Of a stretch of DNA of 12,115 nucleotides, positions 1-6,015 are shown piece after piece. The DNA comes from Actinomycetota bacterium. GTDB lineage: Bacteria; Actinomycetota; Acidimicrobiia; Acidimicrobiales; Ilumatobacteraceae. The DNA is taken from NCBI GenBank assembly GCA_009923685.1, contig RFTA01000010.1, forward strand, positions 1 through 12,115. Reading direction: 5' to 3'. Every line of letters starts with the position of its first letter. Position 1 is the stretch's first letter. The translations under genes and the position numbers were made by a program. The notes below the pieces were generated by a model that was given only the letters and a program-made list of their open reading frames with translations, did no database searches and was not told where the DNA came from.

Positions 1-68
1 ACCGCTTGCAATCCCGCGCAAAATCAATTGCGCAGCACTTCCGCTGCGTAACACTTCATGGGGGAAGC

Positions 69-398
69 ATGAAACCAACCGACACCGACACTGATGTACT
101 GGGCAGGCGCACCTTTACTCTGCAAATCCCAGGCGTGGGCGAGATCACCGCTCGCATGACCCCTGCGCAAGCGATGCGCTTTATTGCCGACTGCGAGCAA
201 CAGCTCAACGCGCTGGTACCACGCACCATGCGCACCGCACCGACATCCATCACTGAGATTCAAACCCGCGAAGCGCTCCAATCAGCCAGCTATGCGCTGC
301 GTAGAGCGCTTAATAACAGCGCAACGGGCGCAACCCTTATCGATGCGCTCAAAGCCGTTGAAAGCGCGCTAGAGGGCTTTTATGAGGTGCAAGCATGA
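69..398 (+). CDS. Hypothetical protein, 109 aa, first gene of the plus-strand operon
   Basis: I do not recognise this protein. I start it at ATG 69 because a GGGGGA purine block lies just upstream at good spacing; the frame stays open further left only through a TTG at 6. The N-terminus is polar (KPTDTDTD), followed by a short beta-like stretch (TFTLQIPGVGEITARM, residues 15-30). From about residue 31 it is predicted helical and Ala-rich, with one Cys at 42. There is no signal peptide or membrane segment, so it is probably cytoplasmic. Its stop overlaps the next start as ATGA, so it is translationally coupled to the 88-residue gene. It is transcribed toward, and opposite to, the long minus-strand structural cluster, so a regulatory or early role is possible but unproven. 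Confidence 0.7.
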   Translation: MKPTDTDTDVLGRRTFTLQIPGVGEITARMTPAQAMRFIADCEQQLNALVPRTMRTAPTSITEIQTREALQSASYALRRALNNSATGATLIDALKAVESALEGFYEVQA

Positions 399-661
399 GC
401 GATCGACCCGACGCTTACCTTTGCGTTAATGCCGTTGGGCATACCTACCTGCGCAAAACCAAACCGGCAAGCGCTTATAAGGCTTTCCCGCTGTATCAAA
501 AGCATCTAGCATTTCCACCAGACCCGCAAGCGCGGATCCGCGCTGCGCTCGAATCCGCGCTTGCCTGGGCTGCGCCTATGGCAGACGCGCCCAAAAGTTC
601 GCGCCCTGCATGGTTTGATGAAGCTCGAGCTGCGCTCTCACACAAAGGTCCAATCTTATGA
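395..661 (+). CDS. Hypothetical protein, 88 aa
   Basis: This is an unrecognised small protein in the middle of a three-gene plus-strand operon. Its ATG overlaps the preceding stop (ATGA), and its own TGA overlaps the ATG of the next gene, so coupling at both ends supports it being real. The first half is mixed and mildly basic, with Lys and Tyr residues (YLRKTKPASAYKAF, residues 18-31). The second half is Ala-rich and likely helical (RIRAALESALAWAAPMADA, 47-65). No membrane segment, signal peptide or known motif is visible. The product is probably cytoplasmic. Function unknown; the location gives only membership in the same transcript as the 109- and 55-residue genes. Confidence 0.65.
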   Translation: MSDRPDAYLCVNAVGHTYLRKTKPASAYKAFPLYQKHLAFPPDPQARIRAALESALAWAAPMADAPKSSRPAWFDEARAALSHKGPIL

Positions 662-825
662 AACCCTGTCCACCTTGCCAACACAATTGCGCTGCGATCT
701 GGTCCTGCGCTGACCCTAAAACTTGCGTTCACGTTGAACCGCTCATCTCCGACAAAGCCCTTGCATGGGCCATGCTTGCGATTTGCATCGCGCTTGCTAT
801 CTTCGCATTGATCGGTTGGCTTTAA
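658..825 (+). CDS. Cys-rich small membrane protein, 55 aa
   Basis: This short gene overlaps the previous stop (TTATGA) and has an AAAGGT SD about 8 nt before its ATG. The N-terminal half carries five cysteines at residues 4, 7, 11, 17 and 23 (CPPCQHNC, then WSC and KTC). This could bind a metal or form disulfides. Residues 34-55 form one hydrophobic helix (LAWAMLAICIALAIFALIGW) that runs to the C-terminus. It is therefore a likely single-pass membrane protein with a Cys-rich soluble head. It is the last gene before the plus-strand terminator. I recognise no family; a small anti-host or lysis-accessory protein are both possible, without direct support. Confidence 0.6.
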   Translation: MKPCPPCQHNCAAIWSCADPKTCVHVEPLISDKALAWAMLAICIALAIFALIGWL

Positions 826-831
826 ATATTG

Positions 832-890
832 CTACGCGTAACGATTGCGCGTAGACTCGCTATCAACCCCTGGCAGGGTTGTCTTGAGTC
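832..890 (+). other. Potential structured RNA upstream of terminator
   Basis: The noncoding stretch between the 55-aa gene and the terminator holds nested inverted repeats. CTACGCG (832-838) pairs with CGCGTAG (848-854). CAACCC (864-869) pairs with GGGTTG (876-881) around a 6-nt loop. GACTC (854-858) can pair with GAGTC (886-890) to enclose the second hairpin; it shares one base with the first stem. Followed by the terminator, this could be a structured 3' UTR or a small RNA of about 110 nt. The structure is read by eye and no family is recognised. Confidence 0.35.
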
Positions 891-907
891 TCCTTTCAGA
901 GTTGGAC

Positions 908-1105
908 TTACCCCGGCGCGATGCCGGGGTTTTTCTTTTGTTCGTTGGCGTACCAATTAGCGAAGTTATAGACTGCTGCGCCCGCACCAAACAAAAACAA
1001 AACGTCGCCTTTCCATCCGGGCAGCTCACGCGATAAGCGCATGAGCAAAGGCCCGTAAACCAGAAAGTCAAACACGCGCACCCCCTGGCTTTTCTGCGCT
1101 TCCAT
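908..1105 (-). CDS. Small membrane protein, holin-like candidate, 65 aa
   Basis: This is the last gene of the minus-strand cluster. Its ATG overlaps the preceding stop as TGATG. Residues 11-24 (VFDFLVYGPLLMRL) form a short hydrophobic segment, and 34-52 (DVLFLFGAGAAVYNFANWY) a clear membrane helix. The pattern of an N-terminal 'R-x-F-D-x-x-V-x-G-P' followed by a hydrophobic stretch ending in YN-x-x-N resembles small phage proteins often found with lysis genes, but that is from memory rather than a search. The position directly after an SLT enzyme and another small two-helix protein makes a lysis or membrane role plausible. The C-terminus (NPGIAPG) is encoded by the stem of the opposite-strand terminator, so the codons are under two constraints. 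Confidence 0.65.
   Translation of the reverse strand: MEAQKSQGVRVFDFLVYGPLLMRLSRELPGWKGDVLFLFGAGAAVYNFANWYANEQKKNPGIAPG
911..939 (+). terminator. Intrinsic terminator of the plus-strand operon
   Basis: A perfect 7-bp GC-rich stem, CCCCGGC (911-917) and GCCGGGG (923-929), has a 5-nt loop and is followed immediately by TTTTTCTTTT. This is a strong Rho-independent terminator for plus-strand transcripts. On the minus strand there is no U-tract after the stem. The stem lies inside the last codons of the convergent 65-aa gene, where it encodes Asn-Pro-Gly-Ile-Ala-Pro-Gly. Confidence 0.9.
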
Positions 1106-1320
1106 CAGGGTTTTTCCTGTTCGCTTTGCTCAGAGCGCTTTCGCTTAATCAGCTCATGGAAGGGCTTACCCGTTACCATTTCCGCGATCCGCATCACGGT
1201 CCAGGTTGCGCCGATCAATCCGAATATCGGTGTAAACACGTTTAACCAGCTCCCAAGCGCAGCGACCACGCTTAAAACATCAAGCACTTGCTTACCCATT
1301 TCCGCATTGTTCGTTGCCAT
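1105..1320 (-). CDS. Holin-like membrane protein, 71 aa
   Basis: I use ATG 1320, which overlaps the upstream TGA (TGATG); a GTG one codon earlier is also in frame. Two hydrophobic segments lie at about residues 12-28 and 30-48, broken by a Pro at 31. A highly charged tail follows (KRKRSEQSEQEK, 60-71). Small size, two helices and a charged C-terminus are the classic class II holin layout. It sits directly after the SLT transglycosylase, which supports a lysis role, but a virion membrane component is an alternative because the cluster holds several other small membrane proteins. No sequence family was identified with certainty. Confidence 0.65.
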   Translation of the reverse strand: MATNNAEMGKQVLDVLSVVAALGSWLNVFTPIFGLIGATWTVMRIAEMVTGKPFHELIKRKRSEQSEQEKP

Positions 1321-1739
1321 CACATAAGCCTTCGCACTTTTGAAATGTAGTTGACTGTTGTTGCAGGCAGGCTTCCTGAACCCTGCTGCTGATTGTCAAG
1401 CACAAATTGTCTGACTCGACCCTCGCCTGCGTTGTAGCCTGCTATGGCAAGGCTAACATCGCCTCGGAACATCCTCAACTGTCGCCTTAGCAGCAGCGCA
1501 GCAGCAGCGCTTGCTGCGCCTGGGCTGAAGGGGTCAAAGTCAATGCCGGTATCGAGCTTTAACTGTTGCAGCGCGACCGGTCTGATTTGAAACAAACCCT
1601 TTGCATCACGGTTGACCGCATTGGGGTTATACGTCCCACCGGTTTCAACCGCTGCAATCGCATTGAGAACTCCTCCAGGAAGCCCGTAGACTTGCTCAAG
1701 CAAAGGCCAAACGCTTTGCTGAAGGTGTGCAAGATCCAT
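1320..1739 (-). CDS. SLT-type lytic transglycosylase (peptidoglycan hydrolase), 139 aa
   Basis: This protein cleaves peptidoglycan glycan strands with formation of anhydromuropeptides, if it behaves like its family. The Slt70/GH23-type motifs are clear. The catalytic Glu is E32 in AVETGG (30-35). They continue with NPNAVN (38-43), AKGLFQI (46-52) and the substrate-binding AIAGYNAGEGRV (98-109), and a late Tyr at 131 before ISKVRRLM. There is no signal peptide, so it would reach the periplasm either as part of the virion or through a holin. Its position after the spike gene and its partner favours a virion-associated penetration enzyme, comparable to PRD1 P7, but a lysis role is also possible because holin-like genes follow. 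The ATG abuts the upstream stop (TGAATG) with GGAG as SD. Confidence 0.93.
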   Translation of the reverse strand: MDLAHLQQSVWPLLEQVYGLPGGVLNAIAAVETGGTYNPNAVNRDAKGLFQIRPVALQQLKLDTGIDFDPFSPGAASAAAALLLRRQLRMFRGDVSLAIAGYNAGEGRVRQFVLDNQQQGSGSLPATTVNYISKVRRLM

Positions 1740-1982
1740 TCACTCCAACGCTTCAATTTGCGCTTGTAAGGCTTGCAATTGCGCTAACAATTGCTCTTTT
1801 GTTGGCGCTATAACGGCTTGCGGTTCAATAATAGGTCGGTTATCAATAAATTGCCCGTCAATGTAATCCCAGCCTACTTCAACCTTGTCAGATGTTGCAA
1901 TCCATTGTTGCATTTGCGCAAAATCAGGATCGGACACAACCACATTGATAACTTTATCGTTTTCGATAACTGCATATTTCAT
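1740..1982 (-). CDS. Small spike-associated/tail-fibre-assembly-like protein, 80 aa
   Basis: I start at ATG 1982, 4 nt after the spike stop, preceded by GGTGA; the longer frame up to 2069 would overlap the spike gene and lacks its own SD. The N-terminus (MKYAVIENDKVINVVVSD) is of a type common in small proteins encoded just after phage fibre or spike genes. A W-DYIDGQF segment follows (residues 39-46). The C-terminus is a short coiled coil (KEQLLAQLQALQAQIEALE, 62-80). It may be a chaperone or accessory subunit of the receptor-binding protein. The gene is visibly more AT-rich (low-forties % GC by eye) than the genes around it, suggesting it was acquired together with the spike. Confidence 0.75.
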   Translation of the reverse strand: MKYAVIENDKVINVVVSDPDFAQMQQWIATSDKVEVGWDYIDGQFIDNRPIIEPQAVIAPTKEQLLAQLQALQAQIEALE

Positions 1983-1986
1983 AACA

Positions 1987-3168
1987 TCACCATGTATAAA
2001 CACGGCATAAGCCGTTACCACCTGCGCCACCAGCACCTGAATTGAAACCGTTAAGTCCTGCTGCACCACCCCCGCCCCCGCCTGCTATACCGCCCGCACC
2101 ACCAGCACCCCCTGCGGCAGTTGTTGATGAACCACCACCACCACCACCAAACCGATTAGTCGTTCCAGGTGATCCCGCAGTACCAATTGCACCACCGGCA
2201 CCGCCACCACCATTTGCCGTACTGATGCTTCCTCCATCAGTTCCAGCAAATTCGTTGCCTCCTCCATCAAGGGGCGCTCCGGCACCACCTCCTGCACCAC
2301 CTTGATAACTCCCACCACCGGTGCAAACGGTTCTGGTAGTTGTGCCTTGAACGCCACTAGTCGCACCACCTCCACCACCAAAACCACTTGGGACACCCTG
2401 GCCTGTATTTAACCCTGTACTGCTCCTGATTACCCCGGAACCAAATTGACCATGTAATGTGTAACCGTTGCTTGAATTGATGTCAAAGCTATTAACAGGT
2501 ATGCCACCGGCTGTATTACTTAAAACACCACCACCAACACCTGGATCTGGGTTACCTGTTTGCCCAGCGCGTCCTTTGATCCCGCCATAAGCAATCAAGG
2601 CAGATCCAAATGTTGTATTACCTCCGTTAACACCGTCGTTTCCATTAGTATCGTTGACTGTTATAGCCGTTCCTCCTGAACCACCAGCACCTATGGTTAC
2701 AGTTTCAGTAGCGCTCAAATCAGATGCTTTGAACAATCGATAAGCGTAAGCACCGCCGCCACCGCCGCTTCCTGATGACCGATAACCACCTGATGCACCG
2801 CGCCGTCCTGAGCCGCCACCAGCACCGGCACCCCAACATTCAACCATGACAAAAGTGGCACCGGATGGTTTTGTCCAAGTACCGGAGGATGTAAACTCTT
2901 GAAAATTTGCTGAACCGCTTGGTGCGGTTGAAGTCCAAGTCGTACCATTACTTGTCAGCACATTACCGCTTGTTCCAGGTGCAACAACTTGAGGGGCTGA
3001 AGTGCCATTGCCCAAAAGCACATTGTTTGCGGTAAGGCTTGCTGCGGTTAAAGCGCTTGTGCCATTGCCAATTACAAGCCCGGTCAAGGTTGTTGCGCCC
3101 GTCCCGCCTTGATTCACTGGCACCGGGATTGCGGTAATCGTGCCTCCTGGCGTTAAGATAAAGCTCAC
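1987..3168 (-). CDS. Glycine-rich receptor-binding/spike protein, 393 aa
   Basis: This is probably the host-recognition protein. I use GTG 3168: a GGGGGA SD lies 4-5 nt upstream and it overlaps the preceding stop as GTGA. A TTG four codons earlier is in frame but buried in that SD. Residues 17-84 hold fibre-type beta repeats (NQGGTGATTLTGL, then LVIGNGTSA and VLLGNGTSA). From about 88 the protein has the start of a phage glycine-rich domain (FTSSGTWTKPSGATFVMVE, then CWGAGAGG). The remainder is long Gly runs interrupted by aromatic and polar turns, ending GGNGLCRVYTW. Such Gly-rich domains form polyglycine-II sandwiches in some phage adhesins. There are no tail genes nearby, so it may be a vertex spike rather than a tail fibre. 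The DNA is low-complexity (GGN runs), prone to recombination and assembly error. Confidence 0.85.
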   Translation of the reverse strand: MSFILTPGGTITAIPVPVNQGGTGATTLTGLVIGNGTSALTAASLTANNVLLGNGTSAPQVVAPGTSGNVLTSNGTTWTSTAPSGSANFQEFTSSGTWTKPSGATFVMVECWGAGAGGGSGRRGASGGYRSSGSGGGGGAYAYRLFKASDLSATETVTIGAGGSGGTAITVNDTNGNDGVNGGNTTFGSALIAYGGIKGRAGQTGNPDPGVGGGVLSNTAGGIPVNSFDINSSNGYTLHGQFGSGVIRSSTGLNTGQGVPSGFGGGGGATSGVQGTTTRTVCTGGGSYQGGAGGGAGAPLDGGGNEFAGTDGGSISTANGGGGAGGAIGTAGSPGTTNRFGGGGGGSSTTAAGGAGGAGGIAGGGGGGAAGLNGFNSGAGGAGGNGLCRVYTW

Positions 3169-3539
3169 TTTTTCCCCCAATTCGCAGCCAATCGGCTACC
3201 AAATAAAAACCCAAAGGCAATGTTTGCCGCTTCAAGCGCTGTAATCCTAACCAGTTCGGGCAATTCACTCACATAAAGCGAACCAATGCCTACGGCAATC
3301 ACCGATAAAGCGCCAATATAGCGCGCTGATGCTCTCAAGTCGATGACCCATTGGCTCGGTGTGCCTCCTGGCTGATCGAGCGCTGCAAGCGCTTGTAAAC
3401 GGTCTGATTCAGCTTTCATCAAACGAATTTGCTCATCGACACTTGCGGGTCTAACGCCACCGGTCCAGCGCACGATTAACTGCTTGATGGATTCAGCGGC
3501 AACAGGTACCAGTGCGCCGATTAGCGTTTCAACAATCAC
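3165..3539 (-). CDS. Holin-like membrane protein, 124 aa
   Basis: The GTG start at 3539 overlaps the stop of the endolysin gene as GTGA, and its own TGA overlaps the start of the spike gene the same way. The N-terminus (residues 2-24) is an amphipathic or weakly hydrophobic helix. A charged helix follows (VDEQIRLMKAESDRLQAL, 34-51). Two membrane segments lie at about 72-90 (ARYIGALSVIAVGIGSLYV) and 98-117. The layout resembles the three-helix holins found next to phage endolysins, and the gene directly follows the lambda-R-like enzyme. It may thus provide membrane disruption or spanin-like help in lysis. Its family is inferred from layout and context, not from a firm motif. Confidence 0.7.
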   Translation of the reverse strand: MIVETLIGALVPVAAESIKQLIVRWTGGVRPASVDEQIRLMKAESDRLQALAALDQPGGTPSQWVIDLRASARYIGALSVIAVGIGSLYVSELPELVRITALEAANIAFGFLFGSRLAANWGKK

Positions 3540-4234
3540 GGCAAGGGCGGCAGCTCACCGCTTGCTTGCGCGTAAAGCCTTTGTCCTTCAGCGAATCGAT
3601 CTAGCGCAAAGGTCATCGCCTTGGGGTTTTGCTGATAAGTGTTTCCGGGCAGCGAGGCCCAAATTTTTGAGGCTTTGCGGATTGCGTTTTCAATCTCACC
3701 ATCTTCGATCAAATCGATGACACCCGTTTCGCGCAACAGCTCAAGCGCGGCTTGATCTTGCGATGCAAAGCCAAAATCATCAAGCCCAAGTTTATTGCGC
3801 AGGCGTTGCCATGTTGGTCGAATGAATTGATAAGCGCCCGCAGCGGTCGAGTAGCAAGGCGACTTAAGGCCCGCAGCGCGGCACATGCGCTCCGGCAGCG
3901 GCACCGGTGCAAGTTCACCGGTAATCACCGGATGATCGGACAAATCAACAAAGCGCGTTCCACCGTAAAAAATCTCGTAGCACTCATCGTTAACCACATC
4001 GGTTGGGTAGCGATGTTCGCAGCTGCGGATCATGTAAAGAAAAGCGTTCACATTCACGGGCAAGCTCATGCTTTGAATCTCCGCATCTTGCAGTTCCACC
4101 GCATCAGGGTTATCAATCGCTTGCGGTTGGATCGGTGCCGTATCACTCGTTGCCGGATCGGTCTCAGCACTTACCCGCCTGGGCCAAAAAAGCACCGCCG
4201 CAAGCACCAGGGCGGCAATTGCGGTGCGGTTCAT
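3536..4234 (-). CDS. Secreted lambda-R-like endolysin (lytic transglycosylase, GH104 type), 232 aa
   Basis: The core (about residues 63-205) matches the lambda endolysin R pattern. E73 in RSCEH is the expected catalytic Glu. Then come FYGGTRFVDLSDHP (89-102), STAAGAYQF (129-137), LGLDDFGFASQDQAALELL (149-167) and KIWASLPGNTYQQ (190-202). Lambda R has the closely corresponding YDVIVGG/DYSDHP, STGAGRYQ, LGLKDFSPKSQD and NIWASLPGAGYGQ. Unlike lambda R it carries a Sec signal: R3, a hydrophobic core at 5-17, and a VSA-E cleavage site after residue 23. It also has four cysteines (72, 85, 118, 127) suited to disulfides outside the cytoplasm. Export could make lysis holin-independent, or the enzyme could be membrane-linked in the virion. 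The gene is 2 nt from the upstream stop. Confidence 0.92.
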   Translation of the reverse strand: MNRTAIAALVLAAVLFWPRRVSAETDPATSDTAPIQPQAIDNPDAVELQDAEIQSMSLPVNVNAFLYMIRSCEHRYPTDVVNDECYEIFYGGTRFVDLSDHPVITGELAPVPLPERMCRAAGLKSPCYSTAAGAYQFIRPTWQRLRNKLGLDDFGFASQDQAALELLRETGVIDLIEDGEIENAIRKASKIWASLPGNTYQQNPKAMTFALDRFAEGQRLYAQASGELPPLP

Positions 4235-4236
4235 GG

Positions 4237-4692
4237 CTAGCCTGGGAAGGTGCTATAGGCGTAAGCCAAAATGCCCCCGGCAGCGCTTGAAATCACATAC
4301 AAATCATCCTGCGGCACCACGGTATCAAAAAGCACAATCGTTCCAACAGATAAAGCCAGCCATGCGCCGGTTGTTGCTTGCGCATTGAAATCGATATAAA
4401 GCGTTTGCGTCGCGCTCGCATTGCGGAATCCCAGAAAGTTCCGTTTGCCAATCGGCGCATCTAAAAACTTGATCGATGTCGTATCGACGTTAAGTGACAC
4501 CGTAACGACGCTTGCATAACGATAAACTTCACGCGTATCGACCGTTTGACCGCTTGAAATCGTTTGCGTCGTGTTGGGTGCTGCGCCCGGTTCGGGGCGA
4601 ACCGGCAAGTTATTAGGCGAGGGCGGGACGTACTGAGGAACCCCCCAAGGCATACGCTGATTCAAATATTCAAATGGGGGTAAGTTCCTCAT
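4237..4692 (-). CDS. Putative minor structural protein, beta-rich, 151 aa
   Basis: The ATG has a GAGGGCG SD just upstream. The N-terminus is rich in Pro and aromatic residues (FEYLNQRMPWGVPQYVPPSP, 7-26), followed by a flexible Pro/Thr linker to about 45. From about 52 the protein is alternating beta strands, including VVTVSLNV, NFLGFRN, QTLYIDF, and a terminal VVPQDDLYVISSAAGGILAY (125-144). There is no Cys and no membrane segment. Size, strand content and position two genes after the candidate capsid protein suggest a capsid-associated protein, perhaps a single jelly-roll penton or decoration protein. That is inference from composition and context only. Confidence 0.65.
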   Translation of the reverse strand: MRNLPPFEYLNQRMPWGVPQYVPPSPNNLPVRPEPGAAPNTTQTISSGQTVDTREVYRYASVVTVSLNVDTTSIKFLDAPIGKRNFLGFRNASATQTLYIDFNAQATTGAWLALSVGTIVLFDTVVPQDDLYVISSAAGGILAYAYSTFPG

Positions 4693-4708
4693 CGCGCCCT
4701 CGCTTCAA

Positions 4709-5191
4709 TTACTTGGTGTAAGCCCGCACCAGGACACCGGCAAGCACAATATCAAGCACCGAGAGCGTACCAGCGGCAGCGGTTGCATAGTTAGTGACTT
4801 GAATCGTGAGCGTTGATCGGCCCGAAATGATCCTCGGATATTCCAACAAATTGATGATGTTGGCGTTGGTCGAGTAATTTTCCAAATCAATCGCGCTGTT
4901 GGTAAATTGCTCGTTGGTGCCTGAATCGGTAACCAGCATCCGCACATACGGGCAGTTTTTGCTCGATGCGGTTTGAATCGCGGTCGTGTCCACCACGGCG
5001 CGATGATGAAAACCCAACAAGATGAAATCAGCGTTGGCTGTGATGTTTACCGTGTTGGTCTGACTAGTCGATTGCGTCAACGTCGTAAAGGTTGTGTTGT
5101 ACGCATAAGGCGTTAAGAGCAAAGGCCGCCCGCCATAAAACCGCGAGGCGAACTGCTCAATGTCTGTAATCGAATAACTTTCGCTTTGCAT
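4709..5191 (-). CDS. Putative structural protein (possible small jelly-roll capsid protein), 160 aa
   Basis: It is predicted nearly all beta, rich in Thr, Ser, Asn and Ile. Visible strands include NTVNITA (46-52), ADFILLGFHHRAVV (54-67), YVRMLVTD (82-89), STLTIQVTN (126-134) and TLSVLDIVLAGVLVRAY (142-158). The last strand, with hydrophobics followed by G-x-L, is typical of virus jelly-roll ends. An alternating strand pattern of this length (160 residues) fits one jelly roll. It lies just after the 235-aa candidate major capsid protein, so the pair recalls the small and large capsid proteins of P23-77-like viruses, but I cannot show homology. Its SD (TAGGA, 5206-5202) directly follows the intergenic hairpin. 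Confidence 0.65.
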   Translation of the reverse strand: MQSESYSITDIEQFASRFYGGRPLLLTPYAYNTTFTTLTQSTSQTNTVNITANADFILLGFHHRAVVDTTAIQTASSKNCPYVRMLVTDSGTNEQFTNSAIDLENYSTNANIINLLEYPRIISGRSTLTIQVTNYATAAAGTLSVLDIVLAGVLVRAYTK

Positions 5192-5205
5192 GATGGCAGC
5201 GTCCT

Positions 5206-5242
5206 AAAAATTCGCGCTCGCCTTTTTTGAGGGAAGGCGAGC
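5206..5242 (-). terminator. Intergenic hairpin after the capsid gene (leaky terminator or stability element)
   Basis: The longest gap in the minus-strand cluster (5192-5284) holds a perfect 9-bp stem. On the minus strand it reads GCTCGCCTT (5242-5234), loop CCCTCAAAA, AAGGCGAGC (5224-5216), then GCGAATTTTT. The T-run starts 5 nt after the stem, so termination would be partial. It sits between the candidate major capsid gene and the SD of the next gene, a good place to raise capsid mRNA relative to downstream genes or protect its 3' end. Confidence 0.55.
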
Positions 5243-5284
5243 AAAACCCTTTGGCAGCGCGGGGAAGTAGCGCTGATACGGCAA

Positions 5285-5992
5285 TTACTGCGAAGCGCGC
5301 ATGAAGTAACCGTCAAGGATCACGCCAACACGGGCGTTGAACCCTGAAGGCGTTGCGACCGCTGCGGGGTACCTAATGACCACTTCAAAGTTCACGGCAG
5401 GCTGAAGCGCAATCGTTGGTTCGAGATAGTACGGGCGACCGCTTGCGCGCATGTTCACCGCACCATTCAGCGCCGTGGTTGCGGAGTTACTCGCAAGCGC
5501 TGCGTCTAGTTGGAAGTTTGCTTTTGGCGGAAAAGCAATCATCGGTGTTTCGCGCAAATAGTTTTTGCTGAGAATGTTCAGCTCCAACATGCCCGACTGA
5601 TAAAAACTATTGACATCAGCCAATTGCGATTGGACCGCAGCGGCAGCGGTTGCGTTGAAAAGTACAGGCGACGCAACCGTGTAGGTGTTAGCGGTCGATA
5701 CGCTACCGGGGAAGAAAAGCACTTCAATCGATTCGATCATGAAGGCTTTGCCGCTTGGCAGCGTGTTGGGCAGCTCAAGATTGGTATCCCAGAGCGTCTT
5801 TGCGGTGCCTGCGGTACCGCCCAACGCGGTCGTTAAACCCTGGCCCACGGGGGCCGAGAAAAACGTCAATTGCGTGGTGCCTGCGGTTGCATACAACTGA
5901 TAATCGTAAAACCGCTGACGAACGATTTCACTTTGGTTTGGGTTAGTAACCCTGCGGGCGTTAAAGTCCGCTGCGGTCGGTAGACGTTCCAT
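5285..5992 (-). CDS. Candidate major capsid protein, 235 aa
   Basis: The ATG is preceded by AAGGA about 9 nt away. The protein has no Cys, no signal and no membrane helix. It is largely beta with a few turns: TTQLTFFSAPVGQG (39-52), KTLWDTNLELPNTLPSGKAF (65-84), MIESIEVLFFPG (85-96), ELNILSKNYLRETPMIAFPP (137-156), NFEVVIRYPAA (201-211) and RVGVILDGYFMRA (221-233). The middle 'L-P-S-G-K-x-F-x-I-E-S-I-E-V' block gives the look of a virus structural protein family present in many environmental phages. Position next to an Arg-rich membrane protein, followed by a hairpin and two other beta-rich genes, supports an abundant virion protein. At 235 residues it is short for a double jelly roll, so one jelly roll with extensions is possible. 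The capsid role is inferred. Confidence 0.65.
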   Translation of the reverse strand: MERLPTAADFNARRVTNPNQSEIVRQRFYDYQLYATAGTTQLTFFSAPVGQGLTTALGGTAGTAKTLWDTNLELPNTLPSGKAFMIESIEVLFFPGSVSTANTYTVASPVLFNATAAAAVQSQLADVNSFYQSGMLELNILSKNYLRETPMIAFPPKANFQLDAALASNSATTALNGAVNMRASGRPYYLEPTIALQPAVNFEVVIRYPAAVATPSGFNARVGVILDGYFMRASQ

Positions 5993-6015
5993 TTGTCTAA
6001 ATCCTTATCGAAAAA

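Noticed and set aside
1..51. Possible 3' end of an upstream plus-strand gene (frame 1, stop TAA at 49-51)
   Set aside because: Only 16 codons are visible and another frame is also open here, so coding cannot be supported from this window.
832..939. Hairpins considered as a tRNA or riboswitch
   Set aside because: No cloverleaf, anticodon arm or known riboswitch core could be drawn, and the site is at the 3' end of an operon rather than upstream of a gene.
2085..2200. CAC/CCA repeats considered as a CRISPR or microsatellite array
   Set aside because: They are irregular and follow Gly codon phase within the spike; no direct repeat with regular spacers.
2042..2305. Plus-strand Pro-rich frame opposite the spike gene
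   Set aside because: Its poly-Pro content is simply the complement of GGN glycine codons in the spike; low complexity without start support.
3709..3918. Small minus-strand Cys/Arg-rich frame inside the endolysin gene, considered as an overlapping lysis (Rz1-like) gene
   Set aside because: No lipobox, no hydrophobic signal and no SD; most likely a shadow of the endolysin codons.
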